Origin: Pseudoalteromonas luteoviolacea DSM 6061
GTDB lineage: Bacteria; Pseudomonadota; Gammaproteobacteria; Enterobacterales; Alteromonadaceae
Assembly: GCF_001625655.1 (NCBI RefSeq)
Contig: NZ_AUYB01000140.1
Span: 86,252-150,251 of the forward strand
Length of the DNA stretch: 64,000 nucleotides
Reading direction: 5' to 3'
How positions within the stretch are numbered: position 1 is the stretch's first letter; each line of letters starts with the position of its first letter. Positions 27,027 to 36,306 of this stretch are shown piece after piece. Made by a program: the position numbers and the translations under genes. The notes under the pieces were generated by a model. That model was given only the letters and a program-made list of their open reading frames with translations, had not been told where the DNA came from and made no database searches.

Positions 27027-29039
27027 ATGAAACTTAATCCCAAGCAAGATGAAGCCGTTAAGTATATCAGCGGTCCGTGCCTCGTTTTAGCAGGCGCTGG
27101 CTCAGGTAAAACTCGTGTTATTACAAACAAGATTGCATATCTTGTACAGCAGTGTGAGTATAAAGCGCGTAACATTGCTGCGGTTACCTTTACGAATAAA
27201 GCGGCTAAAGAGATGCGAGAGCGTGTTGCTCAAACTCTTGGTAAGCAAGATGCGAAAGGCTTATGGATTTCGACATTTCATACTTTGGGATTGCAAATCA
27301 TAAAGAAAGAGGTAAAAACATTAGGTTTTAAGCTAGGTTTTTCTCTATTTGATGATCAGGACACAGGCCAATTATTAGCTGAATTGACAGAGAAAGAACT
27401 GGACAGGGATAAGGATTTGCTCAACTTGCTGAAAATGCAAATTGGCAACTGGAAAAATGACCTTATTTTACCTGAACGGGCAATTCAAGAGGCTAGAGAG
27501 CCGCAAAAAGCACTTTTTGCGCAGCTGTATGCCCGTTATCAAATCCAGTTACGCGCATATAATGCATTAGACTTTGATGATTTAATTATGATCCCAACGC
27601 TCTTGCTGGGTAGTTCAGCTGAAGTAAGAGAGCGTTGGCAAAATCAATTTCGTTATTTGCTGGTGGATGAATATCAGGATACAAACACCAGTCAGTATCA
27701 ACTCGTTAAGCTACTCGTGGGAGAGCGTGCTCGTTTTACCGTAGTAGGGGATGACGATCAGTCTATTTACTCTTGGCGTGGGGCAAAGCCTCAAAATCTG
27801 GTTTTGTTGAGTAAGGATTTCCCTGGGCTTCGACTGATTAAATTGGAACAAAATTATCGAAGTGCTGGGCGGATTTTGAAGTCTGCTAATATATTAATTG
27901 CCAATAACCCCCATGAATTTGATAAAAAGCTATTTAGTGAACTAGGTTACGGTGATCCACTTAGAGTGATCGCGACACGCGATGAAGAGCATGAATCAGA
28001 GCGGGTGGTTGCGGAGATCATTTCGCACAAGTTTATGAAACGAACCTGTTATAAAGACTATGCGATCTTATACCGTGGCAATCACCAAGCTCGGGTATTT
28101 GAAAAAGCGCTTATGGCTAACCGCATACCTTATAAAATAAGTGGTGGAATGTCGTTTTTTGCTCGCAGTGAGATTAAAGACATCATGGCTTACTTAAGAT
28201 TATTGGTGAACCAAGATGATGACAATGCCTTTATTCGAATTGTAAATACACCGAGGCGTGAAATTGGCCCAGTGACATTAGAAAAGCTAGGCAGTCTCGC
28301 AAATGAAAAACATATTAGCTTATTTGAAGCCTGTTTTGACCCAGACTTGACTCAGCGCTTGACGGGCAAAGGGTTCAATGCCCTAGCCGGGTTTGCACGT
28401 TGGGTTGTTGAACTGAGCGATCGAGCTACGCGTGGTGATACGCTTGAAGCAGTCAAGGATATGATCAGAGAGATCAACTACGAGACCTATCTTTACGAAT
28501 CTTCTACTAGTGCAAAAGCAGCTGAAATGAGAATGAAAAATGTCTCTGAACTATATCGCTGGATCAGTGATATGTTGACTGGTGATGCGGATAACCCGCC
28601 GATGACTCTTGCAGAAGTGGTCACTAAGTTGACACTTAGAGATATGATGGAGCGCAACGAAGAGGAAGATGAAAGTGATGCCGTACAGTTACTGACTCTG
28701 CATGCATCAAAAGGTTTGGAATATCCCCATGTATTTATGGTAGGCATGGAAGAAGGGCTATTGCCTCACCAAACCAGCATTGATGAAGATAATGTGGAAG
28801 AAGAGCGTCGTCTCGCCTATGTAGGCATTACACGTGCACAGCAGACGCTGACATTAACCTATGCAAAAAGCCGCCGTCAATTTGGTGAACAAATCACGCC
28901 TGAGCTGAGTCGTTTTGTTCAAGAGCTGCCGCAAGATGATCTTGAATTTGAAGGAAAAAAAGCGGTTGTTTCGCAATCAGAGCGAATGGAGAAAGGTCAA
29001 GCGAGAGTTGCTAACTTACGCGCGATGTTAAAACGTTAA
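27027..29039 (+). CDS. rep: ATP-dependent DNA helicase Rep
   Basis: A superfamily 1A 3'-5' helicase, 670 residues from ATG 27027, which gives the usual start MKLNPKQDEAV and almost the same length as Escherichia coli Rep (673). Motif I GAGSGKT is near residue 22, motif II DEYQDTN near 214, motif III GDDDQSIYSWRGA follows, and VAYVGITRA-type motif VI lies near the end. It removes protein blocks ahead of forks. The frame is open 34 codons further upstream, but the family start fits here. It is convergent with the GGDEF gene and overlaps its end by 12 bases. Confidence 0.95.
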   Translation: MKLNPKQDEAVKYISGPCLVLAGAGSGKTRVITNKIAYLVQQCEYKARNIAAVTFTNKAAKEMRERVAQTLGKQDAKGLWISTFHTLGLQIIKKEVKTLGFKLGFSLFDDQDTGQLLAELTEKELDRDKDLLNLLKMQIGNWKNDLILPERAIQEAREPQKALFAQLYARYQIQLRAYNALDFDDLIMIPTLLLGSSAEVRERWQNQFRYLLVDEYQDTNTSQYQLVKLLVGERARFTVVGDDDQSIYSWRGAKPQNLVLLSKDFPGLRLIKLEQNYRSAGRILKSANILIANNPHEFDKKLFSELGYGDPLRVIATRDEEHESERVVAEIISHKFMKRTCYKDYAILYRGNHQARVFEKALMANRIPYKISGGMSFFARSEIKDIMAYLRLLVNQDDDNAFIRIVNTPRREIGPVTLEKLGSLANEKHISLFEACFDPDLTQRLTGKGFNALAGFARWVVELSDRATRGDTLEAVKDMIREINYETYLYESSTSAKAAEMRMKNVSELYRWISDMLTGDADNPPMTLAEVVTKLTLRDMMERNEEEDESDAVQLLTLHASKGLEYPHVFMVGMEEGLLPHQTSIDEDNVEEERRLAYVGITRAQQTLTLTYAKSRRQFGEQITPELSRFVQELPQDDLEFEGKKAVVSQSERMEKGQARVANLRAMLKR

Positions 29040-31598
29040 CGTTTCAGGCGTATCGACTTCATTGTCATTTTTAAATGCGCCTTTTAGGGTCTGTTGTTTA
29101 CCAAAAAATAGCTGCAGGCCATGCTTTTCAAGCAAGCTTCTGAAGTTAAGAATCGCTGGGCCTTTGGCGATGACCTGAATTGATTTTAATTGGGTGATCG
29201 CTAAGATCCCTTGGAGCTGTATATCATAACTGTTTTGTTGCAATACGCGTTTGCTAAATACTGAACTGAGTAATACATATTTGAAGTCAATGCTACTCAA
29301 AAAAGCCAAATCACAGCGGTCTTTTGCAAAATCATTGAGGCCAATACTTACACCTAGCTGAGCTAACTCTTTTAAATTTTCTATTTGTACACTTGAAGCA
29401 TAGCGAACTTCATTTTCATCAAAGACTAAGCACAAGCGGGTGGACATTTGGTTGAGTTGCTGCTTTAAAACATGAAAAGCGGACGTTTCAAGAATGATAG
29501 TTGAACAGGCAAAGAGTACATCTTGTTGATAATTAGCGGCAATCTTTTGGGCTTTTGTTAAAAGATCCAATTCAATATCAAGATGTTCATCAGGCGCAGC
29601 TGCAAATTTTTTCAAAATATCGAAGCTGGTACTACCCAGTACAGGGTGCTCACCAAATGCTTCTAGTGTAATAATTTGCTGTGACTGATTACCAAAATCA
29701 ACTATTTCGGTACTTCTAAAGTGTGTAGGTAAGGCCGTTAAGTGATGTCGTTCAGTTGGTTTGTTGCTTGTACTGGTTGAGGCTGTAAGTAACGGGTGAT
29801 AAAACTCATAGCGGCCACGCCCTGCGTTTTTGGCATAATACATTGCGGCGTCTGCGTCGCGGATGATTTCATCCGTATTTTTATAATTTTTATTACTGTA
29901 AGTAATGCCAATACTCGCTCCGCTTTGCATACAGATACCTTTCATGCAAAACGGTTGCTGCATCACGCGGATCAAACGCTTCGCAACATCTTCAGCTTGT
30001 TGTTTATCCGTCAAGTGATCGAGCAAGATCACAAATTCATCCCCAGCCAAACGGGCGAGTAAGTCGTGTTCACGAATACATTCAGAAAAAGCTTTTCCCA
30101 CCCAAATCAAAAATTGGTCTCCGGCTTGGTGACCTAACTCATCATTGATGACTTTAAACTTATCGAGATCTATAAAGAGCACTGCAAAGTTATGTTCAGG
30201 ATAACGCTGGTATTTTTGCAATGTTTTCTCAAGTTGTGTCAAAAACAAGCTGCGATTTGGTAGGCTAGTGAGCGGATCGTGGTGAGCATCATGATACAGT
30301 TGTTGCTCGATTTTTTTCCGTTCTTCTATTTGCATCTGTAAATGTAAATTGGTTTGCCTGAGCGCCTTGGTTTTTTCAGCGACGCGATGTTCCAATTCTT
30401 GGTTACTGGCTTTAAGTGCCTGATTAGCTAAGTGGGTTTGTAATACAGACGCTATTTGGTTAGAGACAAATGAAATGAGTTCGACATCTTCATGATTGTA
30501 CTCGTACTCATAGTTGTACGCTTGGCAAGCGATTAACCCAATAACGCCCTGAGCGGTTTTTAATGGGGCCCCTAGCCAGCTAGTAGCGGTCTCTAAATCA
30601 TCGTAGTCAGGTGGCCGCTTAACAACACCACCATCAATTAATACACCCGCTCTTTTTGTATCTATGAGTTGACTTCGCTCTGTAGTAATAACCAGTTCAC
30701 TATAGCCTTTTGCAAAAGGCCTAGGTCGGTACTCTGTGACTTCATCGACACAGTATGGAAAGCTCAACCAGTTAGAGCTCTTGTCATGTAGAGCAATATA
30801 GAGATTATTGGCAAAGGTGATAGAACGAATAATCTTATGGACTTGTTTGTAAACGTCATCGATGTCGCTAAACTGAGTGGCTAATTCAGAAATTTTAAAT
30901 AATATTTGTTGCCGCTCAAGAGCACGTTTGCGCTGTTCAATTTCTTTATTGAGCGCGTCATTACTCTGCATCAGTGCCCGAGTACGAATTTTCACTTCAG
31001 ACTCAAGTAACTCTCGTTTTTTAACTCGCTCTATCGCAGTTGCAAGATAGAGTGACATAACCTCAAGCAGTTCAATCTGGTGTTCACTATATGCTTGTTC
31101 AGCTTGATAGCTCTGTGACACCATAACGCCAATAATATTGGAGTCTCTAAAAATAGGTACGCCTACCCAGTGCTCTGCTGGACTACCAAGTGCCTTAAAC
31201 TTTTCTTCTACAATCATTTGTTGCATCTGCTTTTTAGTCAGATACAGCACCTTTTTGGTGTCAAATACATACCCTGTCACACCTTGGTCGAAGTGGTGTG
31301 ATTCATGCAACGGAACCGAAATACCGTCTTTTTCATCTACAAAGTAAGAGAGCTCTAATGCTTGTGTGAATTGATTTTGCAATACGACATAAAAGCTTTT
31401 GCTAGGAAGATGTTGTTCTAAAATACTGTGAATAGCGGGGTACAGAAGGGTTAGCTCGGCAACAGTACTGGCCTGTTCAGAGAGCTGGATCAGGGCATGT
31501 TGCAAGTGATAGTTTTGTTTGTATTTTTTCAACAAGGACTCTAAGCGGCGATTCTTACGAGTTAACTTGCGAATTGCAACGTTGTTTTGATCTTCCAA
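29028..31598 (-). CDS. GAF-GAF-GGDEF protein with degenerate EAL domain
   Basis: A cytoplasmic 856-residue signalling protein with no transmembrane segment. A helical start is followed by one GAF domain (about 35-200), a coiled coil, a second GAF domain (about 235-390), a further coiled coil, then GGDEF (about 430-600) with RLAGDEF as active-site motif (AGDEF variant) and an inhibitory-site RxxD (REHD) five residues before it. The C-terminal 230 residues resemble EAL in outline, but EAL reads EAF, the DDFG motif reads NDFA and the late lysine is missing, so it should not hydrolyse c-di-GMP. Likely a diguanylate cyclase with a binding or structural EAL remnant. Ends inside the rep gene by 12 bases. 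Confidence 0.85.
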   Translation of the reverse strand: MEDQNNVAIRKLTRKNRRLESLLKKYKQNYHLQHALIQLSEQASTVAELTLLYPAIHSILEQHLPSKSFYVVLQNQFTQALELSYFVDEKDGISVPLHESHHFDQGVTGYVFDTKKVLYLTKKQMQQMIVEEKFKALGSPAEHWVGVPIFRDSNIIGVMVSQSYQAEQAYSEHQIELLEVMSLYLATAIERVKKRELLESEVKIRTRALMQSNDALNKEIEQRKRALERQQILFKISELATQFSDIDDVYKQVHKIIRSITFANNLYIALHDKSSNWLSFPYCVDEVTEYRPRPFAKGYSELVITTERSQLIDTKRAGVLIDGGVVKRPPDYDDLETATSWLGAPLKTAQGVIGLIACQAYNYEYEYNHEDVELISFVSNQIASVLQTHLANQALKASNQELEHRVAEKTKALRQTNLHLQMQIEERKKIEQQLYHDAHHDPLTSLPNRSLFLTQLEKTLQKYQRYPEHNFAVLFIDLDKFKVINDELGHQAGDQFLIWVGKAFSECIREHDLLARLAGDEFVILLDHLTDKQQAEDVAKRLIRVMQQPFCMKGICMQSGASIGITYSNKNYKNTDEIIRDADAAMYYAKNAGRGRYEFYHPLLTASTSTSNKPTERHHLTALPTHFRSTEIVDFGNQSQQIITLEAFGEHPVLGSTSFDILKKFAAAPDEHLDIELDLLTKAQKIAANYQQDVLFACSTIILETSAFHVLKQQLNQMSTRLCLVFDENEVRYASSVQIENLKELAQLGVSIGLNDFAKDRCDLAFLSSIDFKYVLLSSVFSKRVLQQNSYDIQLQGILAITQLKSIQVIAKGPAILNFRSLLEKHGLQLFFGKQQTLKGAFKNDNEVDTPETLTF

Positions 31599-31710
31599 TG
31601 ATTAAACCAGAGGCTATTATTGTTTATTTATTAAACTTTATATTTTCATTTTTGACATGGAGGGTCAAGTGTAAAATATTAATAAAGTTTCGAGCTTGAT
31701 ATTCTGCCTT

Positions 31711-31747
31711 AATTGAAAGAAATAAGCGAGCGCTCGTCTCGCTTATT
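31711..31747 (-). terminator. intrinsic terminator after cytochrome c5 gene
   Basis: A perfect 10-base stem, AATAAGCGAG (31721-31730) and CTCGCTTATT (31738-31747), with a 7-base loop. On the reverse strand it is followed by TCTTTCAATT. It lies 10 bases past the cytochrome c5 stop. Confidence 0.75.
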
Positions 31748-31757
31748 GATACAAAAT

Positions 31758-32147
31758 TTATTTGATCATAAACTCAATTGCCGCTGCAATTTCTTCATCG
31801 CTACAATCCATACATGTGCCTTTTGCTGGCATCGCATTAAATCCATTGATGGCGTGATCAAGTAAAACGTCAGATCCTTTTGCTAGTCGTGCAGCCCAGT
31901 CATCCGCTGTTTTTGGTGCGCCTAATGCGCCTGTACCATGACATGCAAAACAAGAAGCTTGATACACTTGCTCACCAGAGCGCGGCCCTGTTGGCGCTGC
32001 AGCAGCGGTATCTTGTGCACCGGCTAAATAAACCGAACCAATCGGTTCTAAGCGCTTTTTAATGGCTTCTTCGGTTAGAGAATTATCATACGGCTGTGCG
32101 ACGGCGGCCGTGGATAGCAATAAGAGTGCTGCTGACAGTTTCTTCAT
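31758..32147 (-). CDS. cytochrome c5-like periplasmic monoheme cytochrome
   Basis: A 129-residue protein with a signal peptide of about 17 residues, a flexible Ala/Pro-rich spacer and one class I c-type domain. The heme motif is CFACH near residue 66, the distal-side Met is in NAMPAKG near residue 105, and two further cysteines in CMDCSD form the disulfide typical of cytochrome c5. It acts as a small electron carrier. It is on the same strand as elbB but 195 bases downstream; the intervening sequence shows no gene. Confidence 0.88.
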   Translation of the reverse strand: MKKLSAALLLLSTAAVAQPYDNSLTEEAIKKRLEPIGSVYLAGAQDTAAAAPTGPRSGEQVYQASCFACHGTGALGAPKTADDWAARLAKGSDVLLDHAINGFNAMPAKGTCMDCSDEEIAAAIEFMIK

Positions 32148-32342
32148 TTACCTTGCTCACTTCAATTTTAATGTCTTCGATCACGAAGCACGACGGATGA
32201 CGGTTCCAAATTGAGTATAACGTCACCAACTAATTTATCAAAAATGTAAGCTTGATCTTAAGCGTATAAAAAACAACTTTTATTGCGTTAGGGCAAAGAT
32301 TTGGCATTTTATGCTTAAAACCAAGCAAAATTTTAATCTAAG

Positions 32343-32996
32343 CTAGCTGATAAACGTGTTTAGGCGTGCAATGGCTTTTTCTATTCCTGAAGACGCTTCA
32401 CTGATACTAGAAGCCAGCATGTAAGCTGGTGTACTAATGACTTTTTGTTGTTCGTCAACAACAATATCACTTACTTCACAGTTAACATGTTCTGCACCCA
32501 GTGCGGTCAGTGCTGCAGCGGTATCTGGATCTGTGCCAATTGTCGCCAGTGTACCTGGTTTGTGAATGTGGCCAATCAGTGCTGGGGCGATACACAAATA
32601 AGCGATTGGCTTTTGTTGCGTATTGAATTTCTGGCAGGCTGTTTTCACTGTCTCTAAGACTTGAGATTCTGCGCCCTTGAAAGCAAAATCTGATAAGTTT
32701 TTTGCAACACCAAACCCACCCGGAATCACCAAAGCGGCAAATTCGTCAGGGTTTAAAAGAGCCAAGTCTTGAATGTCACCCCGGGCGATCCTAGCAGCTT
32801 CGGTTAAAACATTTCTTTTTTGTGCTTGTTCTTCACCTGTTAAGTGGTTTATGACGTGGTGCTGATCTATATTTGGCGCAAAACATTTATATGTGATGCC
32901 ATGGCTTTCTAAATGCAACATAGTCAGTACAGACTCGTGGATTTCTGCGCCATCAAAAACGCCACAGCCACTAAAAATGATCGCAACTTGTTTCAT
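32343..32996 (-). CDS. elbB: ElbB family glyoxalase (DJ-1/PfpI superfamily)
   Basis: A 217-residue member of the DJ-1/PfpI superfamily. It begins QVAIIFSGCGVFDGAEIHES, the usual ElbB start, has the nucleophile-elbow cysteine in YLCIAPAL near residue 135 and a glycine-rich IPGGFG block. ElbB of Escherichia coli has glyoxalase activity; the link with isoprenoid synthesis is indirect. It is transcribed away from polA; the 421-base gap between them has a DnaA-type box and an inverted repeat. Confidence 0.92.
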   Translation of the reverse strand: MKQVAIIFSGCGVFDGAEIHESVLTMLHLESHGITYKCFAPNIDQHHVINHLTGEEQAQKRNVLTEAARIARGDIQDLALLNPDEFAALVIPGGFGVAKNLSDFAFKGAESQVLETVKTACQKFNTQQKPIAYLCIAPALIGHIHKPGTLATIGTDPDTAAALTALGAEHVNCEVSDIVVDEQQKVISTPAYMLASSISEASSGIEKAIARLNTFIS

Positions 32997-33131
32997 GTTT
33001 TATCTCCTGAGGCTCATTATGCCTGCTATATTCAATGTGAGAATGTTGAGTGTGAAAAAAAATATAAAGGATCTGCTTTGATCTTTGATCGTTTGTGTTA
33101 GTATACGCCTCCGCCTGAAAAAAACAGGTCG

Positions 33132-33159
33132 TTTTATCGCCACTATAATCGCGATAAAA
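33132..33159. repeat. inverted repeat in elbB-polA gap
   Basis: TTTTATCGC at 33132-33140 and GCGATAAAA at 33151-33159 form a perfect 9-base inverted repeat with a 10-base spacer, upstream of elbB. No T-run follows on the forward strand. It could be an operator or a leader hairpin; no factor can be named. Confidence 0.35.
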
Positions 33160-33306
33160 ATACATTAGGAACGACATTTCCACAAATGTCCAATTAAAAA
33201 TTAAAAATATTAGTCTATAATTTTTTATTATTTATCAATAGTTTGCTGTATCATTTATGGGGCTTGACGTTTCTTGCTCACGGTACCCTTATGTTTATCT
33301 ACAAAC

Positions 33307-33315
33307 TTATCCACA
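33307..33315 (+). promoter_or_regulatory. consensus DnaA box upstream of polA
   Basis: TTATCCACA, an exact match to the DnaA-box consensus, lies 103 bases before the polA start. It is isolated: no cluster or AT-rich unwinding element suggests an origin. A single 9-mer in an AT-rich gap may be chance. Confidence 0.35.
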
Positions 33316-33417
33316 GCTTTTCCTCGATAAGTAACATTGCACTCCCCTCGTTTTATGCTAATCCTTGTGGCATTCTTAGCGAGTTTTTAAATATTTATAA
33401 TTAGGATCCAAAATATT

Positions 33418-36168
33418 ATGCCTCAGATCCCAGAAAACCCTTTAATTTTGGTGGATGGTTCTTCCTATTTATTTCGCGCTTATCATGCGCCACCGCACTT
33501 GACGAATTCTCAGGGTGAAGCAACTGGTGCGATCTATGGCGTAATCAATATGCTAAAAAGCTTGGTTAAGCAGTTTGATCCAAGCCATATGGTTGTTGTT
33601 TTTGATGCCAAAGGGCCAACTTTCAGAAACGACATGTACTCAGAATACAAGGCAAATCGACCTCCGATGCCTGATGATCTCCGTACCCAAATTGAGCCTA
33701 TTCATGAAATCATAAAAGCGATGGGCCTGCCCTTGGTCAGTATTGCTGGTGTTGAAGCTGATGATGTGATCGGCACATTTTCCCGCATTGCTACAGAACA
33801 AAAGCGCCATGTATTGATAAGCACTGGTGACAAGGATATGGCGCAATTAGTCAATGAGCACGTTACATTGATTAATACCATGACAGATACCGTGTTGGAT
33901 CCGGCTGGAGTAGAGGGCAAGTTTGGTATCGGTCCAGAGCTTATCATCGACTTTTTAGCGCTAATGGGAGACAAAGTGGATAATATCCCAGGCGTGCCCG
34001 GAGTGGGAGAAAAGACCGCGCTGGCGATGTTGCAAGGTTTGGGCTCTATTAAAGAGCTGTATGCTAACCTAGAGCACATTGCGCCATTGGGCTTTCGCGG
34101 CTCAAAGAGCATGGCGAAAAAACTAGAAGAGCATAAAGCACAGTTAGAGCTTTCTTATGAATTGGCTACCATCAAGCTCGATTGTGACGTGGAAGAAGAT
34201 CTAGACACATTTAAGATCCAACCAGTGGACAAAGATCGCTTGATTGAACTGTATGGTCAATGCGAGTTTAAACGCTGGCTTGCAGAGTTGCTTGACGGTA
34301 AGGCGGCACCGCAAAGTGCGGCACCATCAGCCACTTCAGCGCCTCAACCTGAAATTGTTGGTAACTACGAAACTATCTTAACGTCTGAGCAACTGAATAT
34401 CTGGGTTGAAAAGCTCAAAGGCGCAGAGGTAATGGCTTTTGATACAGAAACAACCAGTTTAGACTATATGCAAGCTAATTTAGTCGGCATGAGCTTTGCG
34501 GTTGAAGTGGGTGAAGCTGCTTATTTACCCTTGGCCCATGACTATATGGGAGCGCCAGAGCAACTTGATAAACAGCTCGTTTTTGAGCTTTTACAGCCAA
34601 TCTTGGAAAATAACAATATCAAGAAAGTTGGCCAAAATTTAAAGTACGACAAGAGTGTACTGGCACGAGCTGGGATCACCTTAAATGGCATCGAGTTTGA
34701 TACCATGCTTGAGTCATATGTGTTTAATAGTGTAGGTACGCGTCATGATATGGACTCGCTTGCACTTAAGTTTTTAGGCCACAAAAATATCAGCTTTGAA
34801 GATATCGCGGGCAAGGGTAAAAAGCAGCTAACATTCAACCAAATCGAACTTGAAAAGGCTGCGCCTTATGCCGCTGAAGATGCCGATATCACGCTCCGCC
34901 TGCATCAGCACCTGTGGCCGCTAGTGGAAAAAGAAGCCAGTTTAGTCAGCGTGTTTCGTGACATTGAGTTGCCATTGATCAATGTACTGTCTGATATGGA
35001 ACGTACCGGTGTTAAAATAGATAGCACTATGCTCGGTGAGCAGAGCCTAGAGATTGAAAAGCGCTTGGCTGAGCTTGAACAAGAAGCGTATGCGTTGGCA
35101 GAAGAAGAGTTCAACCTCAGCTCTACGAAACAGTTACAGGCGATTTTGTTTGAAAAGCAAGGTTTGCCGATATTGAAGAAAACGCCAAAAGGCGCGCCTT
35201 CAACGGCTGAAGAAGTATTGCAAGAATTGGCGCATGACTATCCGTTGCCTAAACTGATTATTGAGCACCGAGGTTTGGCAAAACTCAAATCAACTTATAC
35301 AGACAAACTACCAAAGCTGATTAATGACGAGACTCAGCGCGTTCACACCTCTTATCATCAAGCGGTGACTGCAACAGGTCGTTTAAGCTCTACAGATCCA
35401 AACTTGCAGAATATTCCAATCCGTAATGAAGCGGGTCGTCGGATTCGCCAAGCATTTGTTGCGGATGAAAACCACATGATCCTAGCGGCTGATTATAGCC
35501 AAATAGAATTGCGTATTATGGCCCATTTATCACAAGATAAAGGGTTACTGAGTGCTTTTGCAGCTGGGAAAGATGTCCACAGTGCAACGGCATCTGAAGT
35601 TTTTTCTGTGCCACTCGAAGAGGTGACCTCAGATATGCGCCGTAAAGCAAAGGCGGTTAACTTTGGTTTGATTTACGGGATGAGTGCATTCGGTTTAGCC
35701 CGTCAGTTAGATATTCCTCGCAACGAAGCTCAGCACTATATGGATAAGTACTTTGAGCGTTTTCCAGGCGTGTTAGAGTATATGGAAAGCACACGTGAAA
35801 AGGCTGCTGAGCAGGGTTATGTAGAAACACTATTTGGCCGACGTTTGTATTTGCCTGATATCAAAGCGCGTAATGGTGCGCGTCGTAAAGCTGCTGAACG
35901 TGCCGCAATCAATGCCCCGATGCAAGGCACTGCTGCGGATATCATTAAAAAAGCGATGATCAAGGTACATCAGTGGCTGCAAGCGCATAGCCAAGATGAG
36001 ATCAAGTTGCTGATGCAAGTACACGATGAATTGGTGTTTGAAGTTAAAGCCGACAAAGTGGCTGAGTTTAGTGAGCACATTTGTCGTCTAATGAGTGAAG
36101 CTGCGACCTTAGATGTCCCCTTGGTTGTTGAAGCCGATCACGGAGACAACTGGGAGCAAGCGCACTAA
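33418..36168 (+). CDS. polA: DNA polymerase I
   Basis: A 916-residue repair and primer-processing polymerase. The 5'-3' exonuclease domain occupies residues 1-290 (LVDGSSYLFRAYHA at the start). The 3'-5' proofreading domain has FDTETTSLD near residue 340, so its catalytic Asp and Glu are present. The family A polymerase domain has motif A DYSQIELR, the O-helix RRKAKAVNFGLIYG and motif C VHDELVFE. A Pro/Ala/Ser-rich linker lies at about 297-315. ATG 33418 follows TAGGATCC. Confidence 0.98.
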   Translation: MPQIPENPLILVDGSSYLFRAYHAPPHLTNSQGEATGAIYGVINMLKSLVKQFDPSHMVVVFDAKGPTFRNDMYSEYKANRPPMPDDLRTQIEPIHEIIKAMGLPLVSIAGVEADDVIGTFSRIATEQKRHVLISTGDKDMAQLVNEHVTLINTMTDTVLDPAGVEGKFGIGPELIIDFLALMGDKVDNIPGVPGVGEKTALAMLQGLGSIKELYANLEHIAPLGFRGSKSMAKKLEEHKAQLELSYELATIKLDCDVEEDLDTFKIQPVDKDRLIELYGQCEFKRWLAELLDGKAAPQSAAPSATSAPQPEIVGNYETILTSEQLNIWVEKLKGAEVMAFDTETTSLDYMQANLVGMSFAVEVGEAAYLPLAHDYMGAPEQLDKQLVFELLQPILENNNIKKVGQNLKYDKSVLARAGITLNGIEFDTMLESYVFNSVGTRHDMDSLALKFLGHKNISFEDIAGKGKKQLTFNQIELEKAAPYAAEDADITLRLHQHLWPLVEKEASLVSVFRDIELPLINVLSDMERTGVKIDSTMLGEQSLEIEKRLAELEQEAYALAEEEFNLSSTKQLQAILFEKQGLPILKKTPKGAPSTAEEVLQELAHDYPLPKLIIEHRGLAKLKSTYTDKLPKLINDETQRVHTSYHQAVTATGRLSSTDPNLQNIPIRNEAGRRIRQAFVADENHMILAADYSQIELRIMAHLSQDKGLLSAFAAGKDVHSATASEVFSVPLEEVTSDMRRKAKAVNFGLIYGMSAFGLARQLDIPRNEAQHYMDKYFERFPGVLEYMESTREKAAEQGYVETLFGRRLYLPDIKARNGARRKAAERAAINAPMQGTAADIIKKAMIKVHQWLQAHSQDEIKLLMQVHDELVFEVKADKVAEFSEHICRLMSEAATLDVPLVVEADHGDNWEQAH

Positions 36169-36179
36169 ATTGCTTGCCC

Positions 36180-36210
36180 ACTTAGAGCATGGGTTAACCA
36201 TGCTCTAAGT
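36180..36210. terminator. hairpin between polA and convergent kinase-like gene
   Basis: A perfect 13-base stem, ACTTAGAGCATGG (36180-36192) and CCATGCTCTAAGT (36198-36210), with a 5-base loop, 12 bases after the polA stop. It lacks a clean T-run on either side (GCTTTACC follows), so it may be a weak terminator or an mRNA 3'-end stabiliser. Confidence 0.5.
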
Positions 36211-36306
36211 GCTTTACCTTAACCCTATGATTCAATAGGCTGTGGGTCCATAGTGAGTCAATCACTGAGCAAAACAAGCTTTCAAGTTATGTTCAGAACG
36301 TATGGA

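Noticed and set aside
32893..33183. Short frames around the elbB start
   Set aside because: They are shadows or AT-rich intergenic sequence without ribosome-binding sites.
33300..33420. Replication origin near polA
   Set aside because: Only one DnaA box, no cluster, no unwinding element and no dnaA or gidA/mnmG genes nearby.
36180..36210. Strong hairpin as a mobile-element end
   Set aside because: No transposase, direct repeats or matching second copy in the window; it is better explained as a gene-end hairpin.
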